NCBI GenBank assembly: GCA_025965635.1
Contig: JAOPWO010000340.1
Span: 1 to 10,063, forward strand
Direction of reading: 5' to 3'
Length of the DNA stretch: 10,063 nucleotides
From: Modestobacter sp.
GTDB taxonomy: Bacteria > Actinomycetota > Actinomycetes > Mycobacteriales > Geodermatophilaceae
Shown here: positions 7,800-10,063 of the stretch, one piece after another
Layout of the letters: the number at the start of each line of letters is the position of its first letter
Numbering within the stretch: the first letter of the stretch is position 1
The notes under the pieces: generated by a model
The model's database searches: none
The model's input: only the letters and a program-made list of their open reading frames with translations
What the model was told of the DNA's origin: nothing
Made by a program: the position numbers and the translations under genes

Positions 7800-8639
7800 A
7801 TGGTGGACGCAGGGGGACACGACCGGGACAGCGCGCGCCAGGACCTGGGCGACTCCGACGGCGAGACCGAGGACGAGCTCCAGGACGCCTTCGACACGAT
7901 CGTCAGCGAGGGCGCGCAGCGACTGCACCGCAGCTGGCGGGAGGTGCTGACCACCGGTCTGGCCGGCGGGCTGGAGATCGGGGTCGGCGTCGTCCTGCTG
8001 TTCGCGGTCTACGCCGAGACCGGCAGCCACCTGCTCGCCGGGCTGGCGTTCGGCGTCGGGTTCGTCGCGCTCATGCTGGCCCGCAGCGAGCTCTTCACCG
8101 AGGGCTTCCTGGTGCCGGTCACCGCGGTCGTGGCCGGGCGGGCGGGCGTCGGCCAGCTGGGCAAGCTGTGGGGCGGCACGCTGGTGGGCAACCTGGTCGG
8201 CGGTTGGCTGCTGATGTGGCTCGTGGTGCACGCCCTGCCCGACCTGCGAGCCACGGCCATCGAGAGCGCCACGACGTTCGTCACCGCACCGCTGGGCCTG
8301 GAGTCGTGCGCGCTCGCCTTCCTCGCCGGCATCGCGATCACGCTGATGACCCGGATGCAGCACGGCACGACGTCGGACCCGGCGAAGATCGTCGCAGCCT
8401 TCGCCGGAGGGCTGGTCCTGGCCGGCCTGCAGCTGTTCCACTCGATCCTGGACTCGCTGGTCGTCTTCGCCGCGCTGCACGCCGGTGCCCGGTTCGGTTA
8501 CGGCGACTGGCTGGCCTGGTTCTGGTACACGACGTTGCTCAACATGGCCGGCGGGCTGCTGGTGGTCACGCTGCTGCGGCTGGTGCGCAGCAAGGACATG
8601 ATCATGGAGGAGCGGGCCGAGGCCGGCGCCGACCGCTGA
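7800..8639 (+). CDS. Formate/nitrite transporter (FNT) family membrane protein, YfdC-like
   Basis: This 279-residue inner-membrane protein belongs to the FNT channel family, which moves small monovalent anions such as formate, nitrite or hydrosulfide as pentamers. An acidic cytoplasmic head (~1-45) precedes six hydrophobic segments at about 50-72, 78-97, 122-146, 168-184, 197-225 and 238-262. RSELFTEGFLVPVTAV (95-110), GGTLVGNLVGGW (125-136) and LFHSILDSL (212-220) fit the YfdC-like branch; His214 may correspond to the central pore histidine. ATG 7800 has only a poor ribosome site (GGCGGGG); GTG 7803 directly follows. The gene is convergent with the DUF1990 gene, with 2 bp between stop codons. 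The transported ion cannot be read from sequence, and the YfdC branch is poorly characterised. Confidence 0.88.
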   Translation: MVDAGGHDRDSARQDLGDSDGETEDELQDAFDTIVSEGAQRLHRSWREVLTTGLAGGLEIGVGVVLLFAVYAETGSHLLAGLAFGVGFVALMLARSELFTEGFLVPVTAVVAGRAGVGQLGKLWGGTLVGNLVGGWLLMWLVVHALPDLRATAIESATTFVTAPLGLESCALAFLAGIAITLMTRMQHGTTSDPAKIVAAFAGGLVLAGLQLFHSILDSLVVFAALHAGARFGYGDWLAWFWYTTLLNMAGGLLVVTLLRLVRSKDMIMEERAEAGADR

Positions 8640-8641
8640 CG

Positions 8642-9187
8642 TCAGCCCTGTGCGGCCTTGCGGATGGTCCCCACGTAGCGGTCGAGGGCCAGGGCCTGCA
8701 CCCGGGTGGCCACCGGCCCGCCCAGCCTGGTGAGCAGGGTGCCCGGCCGGGAGAACGCGCGCAGCTCGTACACCACGTCGCCGTCCGGGCGCAGCGACAC
8801 GACGAAGGACTCCTCGCCGCTCTCCGGATGGCCGGGCAGCGTGCCGTAGCCGAAGCCCCGGCGGTCGGGCTCGTCGACCACCCAGACCACCCGGCACGGG
8901 ACGTCCAGCCCGAACCGGGGCAGGCCCGCCGTCATCAGCACGACGGTGCCCGGCGTGCTGGCGGGACCGCTGGCCCGCACCCGGAGTCCGGCGCCGCGCT
9001 GCGCACTCCAGCGGAACACCGCCGCGGCGGCCCGGTCGAAGGCGGCGCGGCCGGACCCCACGACCGCCCGGCGGTCGACGTGGGCGTAGCCGGCGGGAAG
9101 TGGGCCCTCCCGGGTGGCGCCGACCTCGGCATAGGTCAGCGGTGCGTCGGCCAGCTGCTGGAGCGTCGTCCGGCGGAGGAGTGCCAC
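8642..9187 (-). CDS. DUF1990 family protein (UPF0548)
   Basis: The 181-residue product (from GTG 9187) carries the DUF1990 landmarks in order: LTYAEVGATREGPLPAGY (17-34), RVVWVVDEPDRRGFGYGTLPGHPESGEESF (99-128) and a final SRPGTLLTRLGGPVATRVQ. It is predicted to be cytoplasmic with no membrane segment. The family is widespread in actinobacteria and plants and has no proven biochemical role, so none is assigned. The frame stays open far upstream, but only the part after GTG 9187 (MALLRRTTLQQL) looks like the family. No Shine-Dalgarno precedes it, which suggests leaderless translation. It is divergent from the HipA-like kinase across 57 bp and convergent with the FNT gene. Confidence 0.88.
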   Translation of the reverse strand: MALLRRTTLQQLADAPLTYAEVGATREGPLPAGYAHVDRRAVVGSGRAAFDRAAAAVFRWSAQRGAGLRVRASGPASTPGTVVLMTAGLPRFGLDVPCRVVWVVDEPDRRGFGYGTLPGHPESGEESFVVSLRPDGDVVYELRAFSRPGTLLTRLGGPVATRVQALALDRYVGTIRKAAQG

Positions 9188-9228
9188 CGGAGCAGTGTGC
9201 GTGACACGGAGGGGCCCAGCGCACCCCG

Positions 9229-9234
9229 TAGGCT
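9229..9234 (+). promoter_or_regulatory. -10 element for the HipA-like kinase gene, probably leaderless
   Basis: TAGGCT is a good TAnnnT -10 and ends 10 nt before GTG 9245, so transcription should start at or within a few bases of the start codon. There is no ribosome site in that gap. The -35 is not recognisable, as is common for leaderless actinobacterial promoters. Confidence 0.5.
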
Positions 9235-9244
9235 CGCCGGCACT

Positions 9245-10063
9245 GTGCTGCCTCCCGTCGTCGCCACCCGCTACGTCACGCCCATGCGCGAGGGCGGTTC
9301 GCTGCCGGGGCTGATGGAGGCCGACGACCTCGGCACGTACGTGGTGAAGTGGCGGGCCGCCGGCCAGGGCGTCAAGGTGCTCGCCGCCGAGGTCGTCTGC
9401 GGCGAGCTGGCCCGCCGGCTCGCGCTGCCGGTGCCGACCCTGGTGACCGTGGACGTGGCGCCGGAGCTGGCCGTGGGCGAGCCGGACCAGGAGGTCCAGG
9501 AGCTGCTGCGCAACTCCGCGGGGGTCAACCTGGGGATGGACTACCTGCCCGGTGCGCTCGACTTCGAGGCCGGCGTCGCCGCGGTGACCCCCGGGCTGGC
9601 CGGGCGGGTGATCTGGTTCGACGCGCTGGTGGGCAACGTCGACCGGTCGTGGCGCAACCCGAACATGCTGTTCTGGCACGGCCGGCTGTACCTGATCGAC
9701 CACGGTGCCACGCTGACCTTCCACCACTCCTGGCCCGGTGCCCCGGCCGCGGTCACCCGGCCCTACGACGCCGTGCAGCACGCGCTGGTGGAGTGCGAGC
9801 CCGATGTGGCCGCCGCCGACACCGCGCTGGCACCCCTGGTCACCGAGGCACTGGTCACCGACGTGCTCGCCCTCGTGCCCGACGCCTGGCTGGAGGGGCC
9901 CACGCCCGACGAGCCGCCGGCCGACGTGCGCGCCCGCTACGTGGCCCAGCTGCTGGCCCGGCTGGGCGCCCGGGACGCCTGGCTGCCCGGGGTGGTCGCC
10001 GCAGCCGCCGCCGGGGGTGCCGGCCGCCGTGCCGCCCCGCGCGGTCAGAACCGGCCGTCCTGG
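9245..10063 (+). CDS. HipA-like kinase domain protein, truncated by window end
   Basis: The visible 273 residues belong to the stand-alone HipA-like kinase family (HipA_2 type), distantly related to the HipA Ser/Thr kinase of toxin-antitoxin systems. GSLPGLMEADDLGTYVVKW (18-36) supplies the nucleotide loop and likely ATP lysine Lys35. VIWFDALVGNVDRSWRNPN (122-140) contains the likely catalytic Asp133 and metal-binding Asn. LYLIDHGATLTFHH (148-161) gives the metal-binding Asp152, equivalent to the DFG aspartate. The frame is open to the right edge, but the disordered Ala/Gly/Arg-rich tail suggests the stop is close. No HipB-like antitoxin lies upstream; in related genomes I recall a DUF3037 gene usually following, which cannot be seen here. 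GTG 9245 appears leaderless. The kinase fold is confident; the substrate and any toxin role are unknown. Confidence 0.85.
   Translation, partial: MLPPVVATRYVTPMREGGSLPGLMEADDLGTYVVKWRAAGQGVKVLAAEVVCGELARRLALPVPTLVTVDVAPELAVGEPDQEVQELLRNSAGVNLGMDYLPGALDFEAGVAAVTPGLAGRVIWFDALVGNVDRSWRNPNMLFWHGRLYLIDHGATLTFHHSWPGAPAAVTRPYDAVQHALVECEPDVAAADTALAPLVTEALVTDVLALVPDAWLEGPTPDEPPADVRARYVAQLLARLGARDAWLPGVVAAAAAGGAGRRAAPRGQNRPSW

Noticed and set aside
7698..9224. A 508-codon minus-strand open frame covering the FNT gene
   Set aside because: The plus strand encodes a six-segment FNT membrane protein here; the minus product is Gln/Pro/Arg-rich and continues through unrelated features.
9200..9228. A -35 element (GTGACA at 9201-9206) for the kinase promoter
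   Set aside because: The spacer to TAGGCT would be 22 bp, outside the usual 16-19 bp.
9188..9781. N-terminal extension of the DUF1990 frame to 9781
   Set aside because: The extension lies antisense to the HipA-like kinase and has no DUF1990 similarity; the family match starts at MALLRRTTLQQL from GTG 9187.

Overview
The window is about 10 kb of very GC-rich DNA with strong G/C third-position bias, frequent GTG starts and actinobacterial protein families: Sdh1-type succinate dehydrogenase, a DUF1990 protein and a HipA-like kinase. It looks like a chromosomal segment of a high-GC actinobacterium, most likely of the Geodermatophilaceae type (Blastococcus, Modestobacter, Geodermatophilus). That placement is inferred from protein flavour, since no rRNA or other marker is present. 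I see no tRNA, rRNA, CRISPR array, phage gene or intact insertion sequence.

Layout from left to right. (1) Positions 1-1619, minus strand: the start of a succinate dehydrogenase operon, cytochrome b subunit followed by flavoprotein; the flavoprotein runs off the left edge and sdhB is expected beyond it. (2) Positions 1846-3229, plus strand, divergent from sdh: a translationally coupled pair of a small cytoplasmic molybdopterin oxidoreductase of the sulfite oxidase fold and an FAD/NAD(P)H reductase. The reductase carries a palindromic repeat in frame in its N-terminal coding sequence. (3) Positions 3230-3766: decayed DNA with the remnant of a sensor histidine kinase on the minus strand. (4) Positions 3767-7423, minus strand: a large-subunit KatE catalase with its own SigB/SigF-type stress promoter, preceded by a secreted M1-family metallopeptidase that has lost the usual catalytic tyrosine. 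(5) Positions 7434-7799: no intact gene, but a frameshifted scrap of an ABC-transporter ATPase, a second copy of the palindromic repeat and a possible stress promoter. (6) Positions 7800-8639, plus strand: a formate/nitrite-transporter-family membrane protein, convergent with (7) a DUF1990 protein at 8642-9187, minus strand. (8) Positions 9245-10063, plus strand: a HipA-like kinase, probably leaderless, running off the right edge.

The genes are mostly core or housekeeping: respiration, redox chemistry, peroxide defence, secreted proteolysis and small-anion transport. The catalase, and less certainly the FNT protein, may share general-stress sigma control. The molybdopterin protein and the reductase probably form an electron-transfer pair with an unknown substrate. 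I do not see a convincing new multi-gene system. The most unusual signals are the dispersed palindrome inside a coding start, the altered M1 active site, and the two gene remnants that mark eroding regions.
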